Source of the DNA: Undaria pinnatifida
Taxonomy: Eukaryota; Sar; Phaeophyceae; Laminariales; Alariaceae
Length of the DNA: 64,000 nt
Assembly (NCBI GenBank): GCA_012845835.1
Contig: JABAKD010000016.1
Location: forward strand, 11,126,507 to 11,190,506
Direction of reading: 5' to 3'
Of the stretch, positions 12,001 to 21,523 are shown in pieces. Positions within the stretch are counted from its first letter, which is position 1; each line of letters opens with the position of its first letter. The notes below the pieces were generated by a model. The model did not search any database. It had not been told where the DNA came from and saw only the letters and a list, made by a program, of their open reading frames with translations. Both the position numbers and the translations under genes were made by a program.

Positions 12001-14150
12001 AAGATTTCCTTCTTAGGTTATCCACAGACGATGCCATACAAGCTGCCTTGTGTGAAATAGACCTCAAGCTAAACCAGCATGGTAAATGTAACGAACAAGT
12101 CAACCTTCCAAAGCCTATGCATCCGCGAACTGAATTTGAAAGGATGCGTGATGCCTTCGACCCACAAACATGTGCAGAATACGCAGAGCTGCATGAACCG
12201 CGACTGACCAGTGAGCAGAGCCACATTTACAAAACAGTCTTAGACTCAGTTCGAGCCGATAATGGGTGTCCATTTATGATTGATGCGCCCGCCGGAACTG
12301 GCAAGACATACACAGAAAAATGTATTTCCGCAAGGTTGAGAGGTGAAAGAAAGACAGTGCTCATCGTTGCTTCCACCGGCATCGCCGCCTTACAGCTCCC
12401 TGGAGGCTGGACCGCGCACTCCATGTTCAAATTACCTATGGACGAAGCAATGTCGCCAACCTGCGTATGCAACATAAACACCAACACTCAAAGAGCAGAG
12501 CTAATCCGCAAAGCGGACCTCATCATTTGGGACGAGTTACCTATGACCCACAGATATTGCATTGAGGCCCTCGACAGAACACTTCAAGATCTGATGAAAA
12601 ACAATAAGCTTTTTGGTGGAAAAACTATTTTGTTCAGTGGAGATTGGCGCCAAACAGGGCCAATAGTTAAGAACGGCACCGCCACCGATACCGTCGACGC
12701 AGCCTTTATTTCTAGCCCCCTATGGAAACACGTTAAACGCATGAGACTAACCAAATCGCAACGAGACAAAGATGATCCTCAGTATGCTGCTTTTGTGCGG
12801 GCGATAGGCGAGGGTACCCACCCTACACAATCAATCGACGGCACGGACATGATTGCCTTGAATAACCACAACCTCGATGCCAATGACCACTTCCAGCTCA
12901 AATATACAACAAATTTCGATGAGCTCATGAACTTTGTGTATCCCAATGTCAATGAACAATCGCGCAACTGGGACAAACGCGCCATATTGGCGACCACCAA
13001 CAACGCAATTGACCGTTCTAATGAAGCCATATCGGACTTGCGGCCCGGAGAGTACTGTACATACCTCAGCTCAGATACACTAATAAGTGATGAGACCACG
13101 CCTCACACAGCCTTTGCTTCTCCTGAACACCTCCACCAATTAAACGTGCAAGGTGTCCCTCCCCATGAGCTTTGCCTCAAGTCAGACGGACTTGCGATGA
13201 TCGTGCGAAATCTCAACTTTTCGGAGGGACTCATCAACGGTCAAAAATGCGTTGTCCTCGCAGTTTCCCCAAACAGCCGAGTCCTTCAAGTCGAACTTCT
13301 CACCGAAACATCGCCCCATCCAATTGTTTTGATTCCACGTATAGGCTTTCGTGCGACAGTTGGAAGAAATGGCATCACGTTCATGCGAACACAGTTTCCC
13401 ATCCGAACTTCATATTCCGTCACGGTGAATCGTTCACAGGGACAGACACTTACAAAAATTGGCTTGGACTTGAGATCACCTGCGTTTGGGCATGGTCAAC
13501 TTTACGTCGCGCTCAGCCGTGCGCAAAATCGCCAGTCAATTATGTGCCTTTTACCACAAGAACATATTGTTGACGGCATTCCACACACGGAGAACATTGT
13601 ATACCCTCCTTTCACCGCTGCCGCCACAGGCCAAGCTGTAACACCTCCACCGTATCAACCTCCAAACACCTCGCCTCCTGCGCCCTCCAATGCCTCCTCT
13701 CAACCGTCAAGTGACAGCCAAACTCCACCTCCAACATGGACAGTCGTCGACGAAATTGGGGATGGAGCATGCGGATTTCGCGGCATAGCACGACGAATAT
13801 ACAACGACCCAAACAGACACTACCAAGTACGCTCGGAAATACTCCAATACATGAACGAAAACCGCAACGACCCTAACTTGCTAAACGCCATTTCCGCTGG
13901 CATGAACCATGAACTACTCCAAGCCCTTGGTGAACCGCCACAACAGTATACATCATATGATAACTACCTCTCCATCATGTCTCACCCGCGAGCTTACCTT
14001 GGTGAGCCAGAAATTTACGCATGCATGCAACGATACAACATACCCATAAACGTTACTATCGGAAACAACCCCGACCAAATCCTCAAAACGCCGACCCTTC
14101 TACCATACACCTGCACTATCAACCACAATCACGTCATTACTCTTCCCTAA
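9060..14150 (+). CDS. Helitron replication initiator-helicase with OTU protease domain
   Basis: This single uninterrupted ORF of 1696 residues encodes the rolling-circle transposition protein of a Helitron. The basic N-terminus (ERRRRR) precedes the Helitron-like N domain. The HUH nuclease metal site is YPHAHI at residues 573-578. The paired catalytic tyrosines are Y726 and Y730 in KYVFKYCHKG. A Pif1-like SF1 helicase follows: Walker A APAGTGKT (1076-1083), Walker B WDE (1157-1159), SGDWRQTGP, and the late motif VNRSQGQT with YVALSRA. The C-terminus carries an OTU-type Cys protease: DGACGFR with Cys1571, and candidate His1689/His1691 in NHNHV at the very end. All key residues are present, so the protein may be active. 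The ATG at 9060 is the first in frame. A second Met at 9213 is an alternative start. Several algal and plant Helitrons also fuse an OTU domain. Confidence 0.95.
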   Translation: MSTDQRCTRSQRNTRRAEIARERRRRRACILAGRRSRRTLQNETRTQNTNNMERDLRSNNLDSDSESETDVVVQHFNRMRNRIPRRPDPRDVAAANSMEGSEERLGVQAFNSTNFEYPLEAYELKYPCLLHESNYTCQHCGSVLWKEERSGSYNCCNRGRSAIHRLKPIPQTLLSLFQTARFRESQRAYNGLFSFTALGAGGIENRSWTQGKPPTMLTLHGKAYHRIFDLQEKYQNQNVNNSARFYIFDSEFAQTTSSQHLDSRIAGTLRSHVNSEIRWAREYRSAVDTILNTSASESSAPFIEFSEVSRVNDGPVLGENPSANEIAALVFTSGNQNDAPRAVITYPRNSPDNKPRFLPLWSSAYETLQFPLLFLHGEAGWSKGNYKENPPFKSKTMNRSNTEAVTFPFYCRQRILSEPIFKINCRIAQEWVCDSLSRMEEERLNFVENSDMQHRLASNRSIQDAQPHEQPGKLLPASHPGSPAKRKSDTEDALCIVNRRGRPHLFITVTFNADWKEVQENLLPGQSAYDRPDLCCRVFKLKMKEIMKVLKSGKIFGAYDSHLAVTEFQKRGYPHAHILMTFKNAGPDALNEMDKWVWAQLPDENIAGGKLREKVLKYMIHKPCGAVGNMSAPCMQVNRHTNKKCCNKYFPQPFRSIATVNDKTGRAEYTRRKNGDNPTIRMRVNNQWKSVRIGNEWVVPYNPMLLMMFDCHICVDVVTATSCVKYVFKYCHKGDAFIRARIQGITSEVEQYRKTRYISAAEATWRLLGYHMVDRYPAVTKIHAHLEGEQQITYPKNATHDDRLEIAAQSQTHVLRYYMRPKNPCFSDLTILDYYEQYTITSPKKDDPPLEFAPLGKYLDGYKNIVSKRKNDDHVCRISFQSPAVGDLYYLRLLLHTIPARSFAELRTVQTDTGDPVVHPTFHDAARARGLITGDEEYSLCMEEASVFQVASQLRALFVTLILDGAPAPKLWRDFKDNLIEDFLLRLSTDDAIQAALCEIDLKLNQHGKCNEQVNLPKPMHPRTEFERMRDAFDPQTCAEYAELHEPRLTSEQSHIYKTVLDSVRADNGCPFMIDAPAGTGKTYTEKCISARLRGERKTVLIVASTGIAALQLPGGWTAHSMFKLPMDEAMSPTCVCNINTNTQRAELIRKADLIIWDELPMTHRYCIEALDRTLQDLMKNNKLFGGKTILFSGDWRQTGPIVKNGTATDTVDAAFISSPLWKHVKRMRLTKSQRDKDDPQYAAFVRAIGEGTHPTQSIDGTDMIALNNHNLDANDHFQLKYTTNFDELMNFVYPNVNEQSRNWDKRAILATTNNAIDRSNEAISDLRPGEYCTYLSSDTLISDETTPHTAFASPEHLHQLNVQGVPPHELCLKSDGLAMIVRNLNFSEGLINGQKCVVLAVSPNSRVLQVELLTETSPHPIVLIPRIGFRATVGRNGITFMRTQFPIRTSYSVTVNRSQGQTLTKIGLDLRSPAFGHGQLYVALSRAQNRQSIMCLLPQEHIVDGIPHTENIVYPPFTAAATGQAVTPPPYQPPNTSPPAPSNASSQPSSDSQTPPPTWTVVDEIGDGACGFRGIARRIYNDPNRHYQVRSEILQYMNENRNDPNLLNAISAGMNHELLQALGEPPQQYTSYDNYLSIMSHPRAYLGEPEIYACMQRYNIPINVTIGNNPDQILKTPTLLPYTCTINHNHVITLP

Positions 14151-14190
14151 TCCTAAATAACCCTTCCACCGACCATCCGCCTGTCGCAGC

Positions 14191-14430
14191 ATGACCGCGC
14201 CGCCAACGCGCCAGCGCCGGTGGTTCGCCTCTATGATCGTCCCTGACGACCTTCACCACTTCTTCGACCCACACTTCGAGCGCTCCCTCATTGCGGACGC
14301 AGAGCAAGAGGCCACCGGCGACACCCGGCAGCAAGTCGAAGATGATGCCAACTTCGAAGCGGAACTTCAAGACTACTACTCAACGTCCTTCCAGTGGCAC
14401 ATCAAAATGTGCCAATGTAGCCGTCCATGA
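14191..14430 (+). CDS. Small ORF downstream of the Helitron Rep
   Basis: This 79-codon frame begins MTAPPTRQRRWFASM and has an acidic middle. It starts 40 bp after the Rep/helicase stop on the same strand. I recognise no domain. It could be a short accessory ORF of the Helitron, part of its 3' UTR, or chance. Conservation in other copies of the element would decide. Confidence 0.25.
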   Translation: MTAPPTRQRRWFASMIVPDDLHHFFDPHFERSLIADAEQEATGDTRQQVEDDANFEAELQDYYSTSFQWHIKMCQCSRP

Positions 14431-14678
14431 TAACTGTCGACCCCAAGTTACTCGTGGGGCCAGGTGTATATTTCGTGTATATATGTCAGTAGCCGCGGAC
14501 ACGCTCAGTCTCGTGCTAATTATTTCCCGCGGCATTGTCAGTAGTAAGTCTTCATTTTTTCAGCCATTCTGTACATGGTAGCCGGCGAGTACATATTAGC
14601 GGCCACCGTGGCATTTTGTCTAACCCTAAATAGTGAGTCTTCATTTTTTCAGTGCCGAGTTTGCGCGTGCGCCGCGCC

Positions 14679-15054
14679 GGCATACTGTCTGTTTTTTCCC
14701 GTTGTCAGCCAAGTATGTAGTCTCAGCTTTCGTAGCATCAAATTGTAAGTAGGGAGTCTTCATTTTTGCGGTGCCGAGTTTGCGCCAACCTCTTCATAGC
14801 CATGTCTGTTATGCGAACGTCTTTGAGTGGGTGAAGAGTTCGAGTTGCAATGCATCTGGCTACCCCGGCATACTGTCTGTTTTTTCCCGGTGTCAGCCAA
14901 GTATGTAGTCTCAGCTTTCGTAGCATCAAATTGTAAGTAGGGAGTCTTCATTTTTGCGGTGCCGAGTTTGCGCCAACCTCTTCATAGCCATGTCTGTTAT
15001 GCGAACGTCTTTGAGTGGGTGAAGAGTTCGAGTTGCAATGCATCTGGCTACCCT
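14679..15054 (+). repeat. 188 bp tandem duplication in the Helitron 3' region
   Basis: Two near-identical units, about 14679-14866 and 14867-15054, both start CGGCATACTGTCTG and end CATCTGGCTACCC. Diverged pieces of the same unit flank them at about 14525-14670 and 15055-15230 (AGTCTTCATTTTTTCAGTG; CCAACCTCTTCATAGCCAT). Confidence 0.9.
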
Positions 15055-15267
15055 GTCCCCATTTTGTAAGTAGTCACATCCGTTTTTCGCTGCCATACTG
15101 TACATGATTGCCGGTATTAGTGGCCACGTCGCATTTGGTCACAGAGTCTTCATGATTGCAGTACCAAGTCTTATTTTTTCAGTGCCCAGTTTGCGCCAAC
15201 CTCTTCATAGCCATATCGTCTGAAAGAGGGTGTCTTTATTTTTGGACATATTCCATATTCCACTGCG

Positions 15268-16470
15268 TCCTTATTTTCAGTTTGTTCTGGGGATCACGCC
15301 CCATCAACAAATAATACATACCGAGTACAGTCGTCCCCGCTTTAAAGACACTCTTCTTAAGGAAACTCCTCGCTATAAAGACACATTTTTTTCCCAGAAC
15401 ATGGTGCCCCGCAGATGACAATAATAAGGGGGGGGTACCTTTTCCACTTTGCGCCCCCCCCCCAATTTTTTTTGCTGGGGCAGCACACTGCTGTATAACA
15501 TCGACAGCGGTCTGCTGCAGCCCGCACTACCGCGTGTGGGTATGGAGATATTCCTCCCATCTGCTGGCGGGTCGTCAGCTGCCGGCTTGAAGCCATGTGG
15601 CGAACCCACGTGCCAGTCAAAGTCTCAACTCGTGTCAGGCAGTCAAAAGTTTGGGATTTTTGCCTTTCTCGTGGAGTTAAATTGGTATTTCTGTTTTGTG
15701 TTTTTGCCTCGTGTTGACCTTTGGGGAAGAACGGTGTCCTCTTTTCGGTGTATTTGCCCGATTTTTTTGTATGTTGTGGTCTGCGCTACCGACCGTTTCC
15801 TAGTGTCCTTCTAAGGGGTCGACTGGGTTTGTTTGGTCCCTATGTGGCAGGTAACTTGCGTGTATCGTATCAGAGCTAGTTCCAACGAACTGATGTGTCT
15901 CAGGTGTGTTCCCGATATCTCGGGCATGATGTTCACCGTGAGGATAACGCCTTGACAATAAGAAAAGCCTGCAACAACACCAGTGCACTGCCGTACACAT
16001 TACAGCAAGAGCCTGCATCAACAACAGCGCACTGCCGTACACATTACAATAGGTCGTGCTGCACTCCTTCCCGCGTTTCGGTGGTGGAGGGAAATTCAAA
16101 ATGTATGTGTAAAGTATTGGAGTGTACTACAGCAGTAGTGTTGCGGCCTTTCAAATCACGTGTTGTAGATTTTAAGCAACACAGTTTCGTGGTCGCATTC
16201 CTGCTTCAAATGCGCGTATTTTGACATATGTTACACCTCCATTGGCCCCGGGGACGGTGAGTTAGTGGCCCCGGAATCCTAAAGACACTTCCCTGCGTTA
16301 AAGACACTCCTAAAAAAAAAAACGCGGTGTGTCTTTAAAGCGGGGTCGACTGTAGTATTTCCTTTTCCTCCATTTCGGCCCGCTGTATTTTCAGTTTCTT
16401 CTGGGGATCACGCCCCATCAACAAATCATACATACGGAGTATTTCCTTTTCCTCCATCTCGGCCCGCTGT
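15268..16470 (+). repeat. ~85 bp tandem unit; first copy split by a transposon
   Basis: The unit runs from CAGTTT.TTCTGGGGATCAC through CATCAACAAAT and CATACATAC to CCTTTTCCTCCAT and GGCCCGCTGT. One copy is split: its left part ends at 15327 and its right part starts at 16353. The second copy, at about 16389-16470, is continuous. The continuous copy serves as a paralogous empty site for the inserted element. Confidence 0.8.
15328..16352. mobile_element. Non-autonomous pogo/Tc1-mariner-like element
   Basis: The element is 1025 bp with 24 bp terminal inverted repeats. The left end starts CAGTCGTCCCCGCTTTAAAG; the right end is its reverse complement with one mismatch (A for T at position 7). 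It is flanked on both sides by TA (15326-15327 and 16353-16354), the target duplication of the IS630-Tc1-mariner superfamily. CAGTCGACCCCG-like ends are typical of pogo-type members. Further AAAGACAC words repeat just inside both ends. No transposase frame is recognised, so it would depend on a relative elsewhere. A 47 bp tandem pair (CACTGCCGTACACATTAC) lies near 15965-16050. Confidence 0.8.
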
Positions 16471-18180
16471 CATTCCACACTCAACACTCCCACCCTTGGT
16501 ATGCAGGCGTACTCCTGCTGTGGAACCAACCAGCATCACCGCACATCTTTTACAGTAAACAGTAACCCGGAGGACGGGGGGGCCGACAGGCCCCCCACGT
16601 CCGGACACCCTTGTATGAAGTACACGTACCATACATCGTTATCCTGTGAGAGAGGTCGAACATCAACACATGAACAGATTGCAACACTCGGATATACTGC
16701 TGTATGTAGCTGTTATCATGGGCCTGAAGCGAGCAAACATTCGAACGTGTGCAATCAGTTCGCTATGGCAACAGCAAATATGTAACAATTGGGAGCATCC
16801 GGTGTGCCACAGAACCGCGAGGTACGAGTAGTCGCAAGAGGCGCACGTTTATTTGCCTACAGCACACATAGACTTAGTTAATTTTGTCTTTCTCAGGGAG
16901 TGCCCATCCCTGGCCTCTCAGAGCTCCAACTTCCATATTGCTGGCGGAATCTTTCCAGCTTTTCTTTGCTTTCCAGCTTCGTTCGAAATACGAAACGCTA
17001 TTAGTACATACCGGTACTATTAATACTAAATCAGGTTTGTACATACCATCAGGTACTACGCTGTTGGATCACATGCACGCCCAGCTCAGATCAGTCCGGC
17101 TATATATAGCCCAGCAGCGCAGCGTAGCGCCGTGCGGAGCCGTGCGGAGCCGTGCTGTGCGGTGCCGTGCCCTTCGCTGCAGTGCTGTGTCGCTGCGCTG
17201 TGTGCTTTCTTTCGAACATCGAGCAGTACCGGGTATAATGTGTTGTTGTGTACGGAGTACTACTTTTCCTCTTTTTTCTTTTTCTGCATGTATTTGATCT
17301 GTCACGGCCCCCCCTTTTTTCCCCCACGCATTTTACCCCCATACTGCCGATCAGAACGTAACACCGGTAACAAAAGCACACAGCACAGCTGAGCACAACA
17401 GGGCAATTTGCTCTGCACAAGCAGCTCTTGGCATTATCAAATCGCTGTTCGCACCAAATCATGGGCCTCTTCTTTCTGCCCCATTAACATATGTTTTTAC
17501 TTGCATTCTTCCTTGCCTTGCGCGAGCGTAGCGGGCGGCGTCAGCCGCCCGCGAAGCGGAGGCCTTGTAAGCCATATTCTAAAGAGCAGTTCTACGAGTA
17601 CCATTGCAAGTACTACCGCTGTACCAGCATAAAGTCTGCTGTAGTTCACAAAACAATTCGTACATACACTGCTACGTAGTAAACCGTTAAGCTCGCTCTT
17701 TCATCACCGAATGCCGAGTGCCCGCTGAACCAAACAAGATGGTCAGTGATCGAATGCATCCAGTACATACGAGCGCTTACCGCCTGTTCGATGAAACCCA
17801 TTCGATGGTCAACTACTGGTGTGTTTCGGCACGTTTCATTGGCCAGCACACGCACGCTCCCGCTCTGCACGTAGCACCCTGATCGCGCCCAGACCTGCAT
17901 GGTATATCCCGGCATCTCGAACATGGTTACGGTATTATAATACAATGCGCTTCTCTCCGCGGGTGGCATTCGCCGCCCGCTACTCTCACTCACGAAGGAA
18001 ACACACAACAAAATATGGTGTGAAGCGCACAGAGGTCCCCGATTGGTTGTGGATGCAATCTGGTGACTTTGATAATGTCAAGAGTGCCGCCGCCATGCTC
18101 CCGGTAAACAAGCCGAACGCCACAAGGGTGAGTATACCGTATGCGCCTGGTATCTTGCTTTACTGTTGTAGTACCCTCCA
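16471..18180. other. No gene recognised
   Basis: This region contains a Cys/Arg-poor, low-complexity GCGGAGCCGTGC patch near 17100-17190, a perfect hairpin at 17531-17552 and a possible exon end near 17990-18127 (frame with VPDWLWMQSGDFDN before GGGTGAGTAT). I cannot assign a protein to any of it. Confidence 0.35.
17531..17552. other. Perfect GC-rich hairpin
   Basis: GCGGGCGGC, a 4 nt GTCA loop, then GCCGCCCGC form a perfect 9 bp stem. No coding context is recognised. It could be a recombination or processing signal, or chance. Confidence 0.6.
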
Positions 18181-19856
18181 TGTATAACATGTTATTCGTG
18201 GAATGAAGAACTAAACTTGAACTTTCAATGAAGAACAAGGACATACGACGAAAAGCCAAACGGACTAGATCTGAGACATAACATACCTGGTATGATTGCG
18301 ATTTGGTATGATACCGTGTCATAGAACACAAAAAAATACCGGCATTTATTTTCGCATCCAATCCGCTGCTGCACTGCAGCAGCAGGCAGCAGCACACCGC
18401 CGGCAACCGCTGTGCTGCGCAGGTAGAGAGGGTATATCACAAGACGCCCGTCGTCCTCCTTTTATATGCAAGCACGCGGGGCCTCACGCATGGTGCTTGG
18501 TCCAGAAGGAGATAATAAACGCATCCAGTACAGTACTGGATAGAATTGGAATATATGATATCGGGCGTAAATATACGCCGCTAGACCAACAATATACGAA
18601 TCTAAACATGATTTATATTTGGGACCAGACTGGTATCAGAATAGAACACAACATGGTACCGGTACCAGGTAAGTACTCCGGAGTACTTTATAGCCAATTT
18701 TCAAGGACGTCAGCCGTGAGTTTGACGAATTTCAGGTCAATACTCATCTTTGCGAGCTGCGTTGTTGGTACTCGTAACATACTGTATGAGTGAGTTTTTA
18801 TTGGGAGGTGTCTTATCTTTTGTCCACTATAATGGTAAGTATTTGTTTTGCATCTGGCTGCTTCCACAGCAGCAGGCAGCAGCACACAAGCGACAGCTGC
18901 CCCCAGCATCATCAGCAGCGAACGGCAGCAACAGAGAATGCGCATCACACGACTCAAGTCGTCCAACGCGGGGCCTGACACATACCTGGCACAGAGAGAA
19001 AGCTCACGAAACTCAGCGTCTAACACAGCACAAGAAGAGCCTAGATCACGACACATATGTCAACATATTCGAAAATCCACTTCATTTCGGTCAAGTTTGC
19101 AAGTTTGGGTACAAAATCAGCAGAAGAAGATGCAAAACACAGCAAGTAGCAGCATCACAGCCGCAGCGACGGCATCCCAGATAGATCATTGATACGATGC
19201 GCATCGGTCAAATCGCCGCCCATACACGAGCTGCGTACGGGAAGCTGTGTGTGGTTGTGACGCTATGATACCTCCGTTCTCTGCGTTCGGTGAGAGTGGC
19301 GGAATGCAGGCCACAGCAGCAGCAGCCATTATTATCAATAGTTACTTTCAGAACAGCAGAGCGTTGTTTTTTTTACGTTGTATGTGCCTCATGCGCTACG
19401 AACTGCTACTATGCTGTAGCATCGTGGATAAGAGATCATGTGTGGATGTGTCCTCCCTGGAGGTTAGTTTTGGCTTGTGAGGCCGTTCTATTATTGTGGG
19501 TACCCGGGGCCGACACTACGAACCACTTGTTTTTGCCCGTGGCTCGCTTTCAATTTACAGAATCAAGAAGTCAAGCGTCACGCGCAGACAGATCTTCGTT
19601 GCTGGAAATGGACGAGACCAAATTACTAAAGAACACAAAAAAACCATCGATTCTTCTCGAACACAGCATCAATCAACGAAGGGTAGCCACCACGGCACCA
19701 CAAATTTACTCGAGACAAACTTTATGGTTCACATGATTTTAGGCTTCTTTCCGCTTTCGTCCCCAAAATCGCCTCTTTGGACTGCTTCTCGCCCCTTGAA
19801 ACTCTTTGTTCTCCATTGAAAGTTTAGTTCCTCATTCCACGAATAACATGTTGTAT
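18181..19856. repeat. ~54 bp inverted repeat pair bracketing 1.6 kb
   Basis: The left arm 18181-18236 (AACATGTTATTCGTGGAATG onward) and right arm 19803-19856 match as reverse complements, with a few substitutions and a 4 nt gap. They could be the ends of a DNA transposon of about 1.68 kb, but no clear target duplication flanks them. The interior contains one copy of the LTADV repeat (18690-18770) and CAG/GCA-rich stretches, and no transposase. Confidence 0.5.
18690..18770 (-). repeat. LTADV dispersed repeat, copy
   Basis: Read on the minus strand, this copy gives MSIDLKFVKLTADVLENW. It is one of at least nine copies of a 65-80 bp repeat in this window; see the copy at 47680-47845 for the family description. 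Confidence 0.75.
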
Positions 19857-20014
19857 GTCTCTCGAAGTTTGTGACTAAGAGCTTTCGTCTCTCTCGGTCG
19901 GCCCGGCCACTGGGTGTGCTGCAACTCGACGGGTGGAAACAGCAGTTTACTAATGCTAACAATGAACGAACACACGTACACAGGAAGGTGAAAAACGCCA
20001 TGTGGTTGTATTAC

Positions 20015-20166
20015 AAGTGGAATCCGAAGGGTGCGCCAGCTAGCGTTGGGTTGCGAAAGCAACTGAGTTAAATCGACACACGACGCGTATGAAAATACGT
20101 GGAAGTGTGATGAGCTTGAGCTTTATTTTTCCCCATCCGCCGGAGGATGAAAAAAAAAAAAAAAAA
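20015..20166 (+). repeat. A-tailed dispersed repeat
   Basis: About 145 bp, from GAAGGGTGCGCCAGCTAGCG through ACGACGCGTATGAAAATACG to CCCCATCCGCCGGAGGAT, ends in a run of 16-17 A. A second copy at 50394-50545 has the same body and also an A-rich tail. The A tail suggests spread by retroposition, as the 3' end of a LINE or SINE. A short open frame (19871-20071) ends inside the body but shows no known domain. Confidence 0.65.
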
Positions 20167-20196
20167 GTCATGTGGTTGAACTGGCAGGAAAGAAAC

Positions 20197-21515
20197 CAAG
20201 GGTGGTCATGGGGCCGCCCATGACCACGGGATGGGACGGGTTTGCTCGCCGCAGGCGGGAAAATGTTTGGGTCCCATTGTGTGCATTATGGGACCCCGCG
20301 GTCAGAATATTACGGTCCCACTTTCATGGTATGGGATGGGCCCGCTTGGGTTGTATGTGGGATGAGGATGGGACGGGAAGCTGGGACGCCTTTCATCAAT
20401 GGGGACCGCATGGGAATCCACAAAAACCGAGATGGGATGGGATGGGATGATATTAATGTGTCACACGGTGGGGGGACGCCACTGGGACGATGTCATTGGC
20501 AATGTGGGGTTGTGCGTGCGTGAGATCCAGTACGGGACCACACGTCCCCAACAACCAACTCCGAACGAGAAGCAAACCATATACCACGGTAATTATTTGC
20601 AGGTTGTTGTCGTATTCTGCATTCTCCAAGGATGAAGAGCTGCACCAAACAAAATGCACAATGCCCCCAAACCTAGCCACCCAACCCCAAACCCAACACA
20701 AGCAAGTAGACGAGAAATGATCACTGGAGAAACTAAGTTTTCGTCCCTCTGCTGGAGATGCTCTTGCTGGGGTCAGCCCTGACGTACTTCATCAAGTGGC
20801 CGCAGGTTACCTCGCGTTCTGGAAGCGTGTCCACCGCGGGAAGCGTTTTATTTTACCATGCACTTGACGTTCTCGTCGGCCACCGTTGGTGGCGTGAACT
20901 CCCCCATATGCTTCCAAATCCCTGAGGTCTGCCTGTGTCTCCCTTTCCCATCACCGACCAGTTGTACCGTAAGGCCGCCTATCTGCAACGTATCTGGCTG
21001 TGCCGACTCAGGCTGAGCTGGCTGTGCTGACACAGGGTGTTTCCCTGCTGCCTGTCCTCAGTGCGGATGAACCTCGGAGATTCGAATATATATACGTATA
21101 TATTACTAAGTATGAAATACTCCGTACAGTATATGATATCCCCCGAAGAAGATTTTGTTGTAGTTTCAAAGACTCTTGTGTGTGTCCTGAACGCTGCAGA
21201 ACATGCTATTTGTGGAAGGAATATGCTCTATTTGGATGGGTAAGTCTCGCGCCAAGAGTTCCCATGGGACGGGAGTAGCTGCGTTGACAGCGGGGTTGGG
21301 ACGGGAGTAACTGTGCCAATGCTGGGATGGGAAGCAGGTGGGACGGGAGCGGAGATTCATCGGTTATGTGGGAGCAAGGGGGGTAGGAATTCGCGATGGG
21401 ATGGGAATGGGATGGGATGGGCAGCACAAATATCACTGTGGGATTCTCGTCCCTTCCCATCCCATCCCATCCCCGTCCCACATGCCCGTCCCATTCAATC
21501 CCATGACCACCCTTG
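20197..21515. mobile_element. Non-autonomous hAT-type element
   Basis: The element is 1319 bp with perfect 16 bp terminal inverted repeats, CAAGGGTGGTCATGGG, at 20197-20212 and 21500-21515. It is flanked by an 8 bp target duplication, AAAGAAAC (20189-20196 and 21516-21523). An 8 bp duplication with CA-GGG-type ends is characteristic of hAT transposons. Both ends are packed with GGGATGGG/GGGACGGG words in inverted orientation, as expected for subterminal transposase-binding sites. They are also G-quadruplex-prone. The centre contains a decayed BED-finger-like fragment on the minus strand. No full transposase is present. Confidence 0.88.
20737..20925 (-). pseudogene. BED zinc-finger-like fragment inside the hAT element
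   Basis: On the minus strand the reading SGIWKHMGEF, then DENVKCMV, breaks at a stop. It resumes in another frame as VTCGHLMKYVRADPSKS and ISSRGTKT. The spacing of W, Cys, CGH and GTKT resembles the BED zinc finger at the N-terminus of hAT transposases, which would fit the element's ends. A 40-odd nt intron (GTAAAA to TTCCAG) or a frameshift separates the parts. No DDE domain is seen. Confidence 0.35.
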
Positions 21516-21523
21516 AAAGAAAC

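Larger units (their letters stand above)
9060..15262 (+). mobile_element. Autonomous Helitron (ends not fixed)
   Basis: This span covers the Rep/helicase/OTU ORF plus the 3' subterminal repeat region. That region carries repeated AGTCTTCATTTTTT and TGCCGAGTTTGCG words and a 188 bp tandem pair. Helitrons insert between A and T without target duplication, start with TC and end with a hairpin and CTRR. A 5' candidate is the TC at about 9029 (TTTTA|TCTGAACGCG). I could not identify a convincing 3' hairpin plus CTRR, so the right border is a placeholder at the end of the repeats. Comparison with other copies would define the ends. Confidence 0.6.

Noticed and set aside
15268-15330. GGGGATCACGCCCC hairpin as the Helitron 3' end
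   Set aside because: The stem is short, no CTRR follows at the expected distance, and the same hairpin recurs in the tandem neighbour at 16404.
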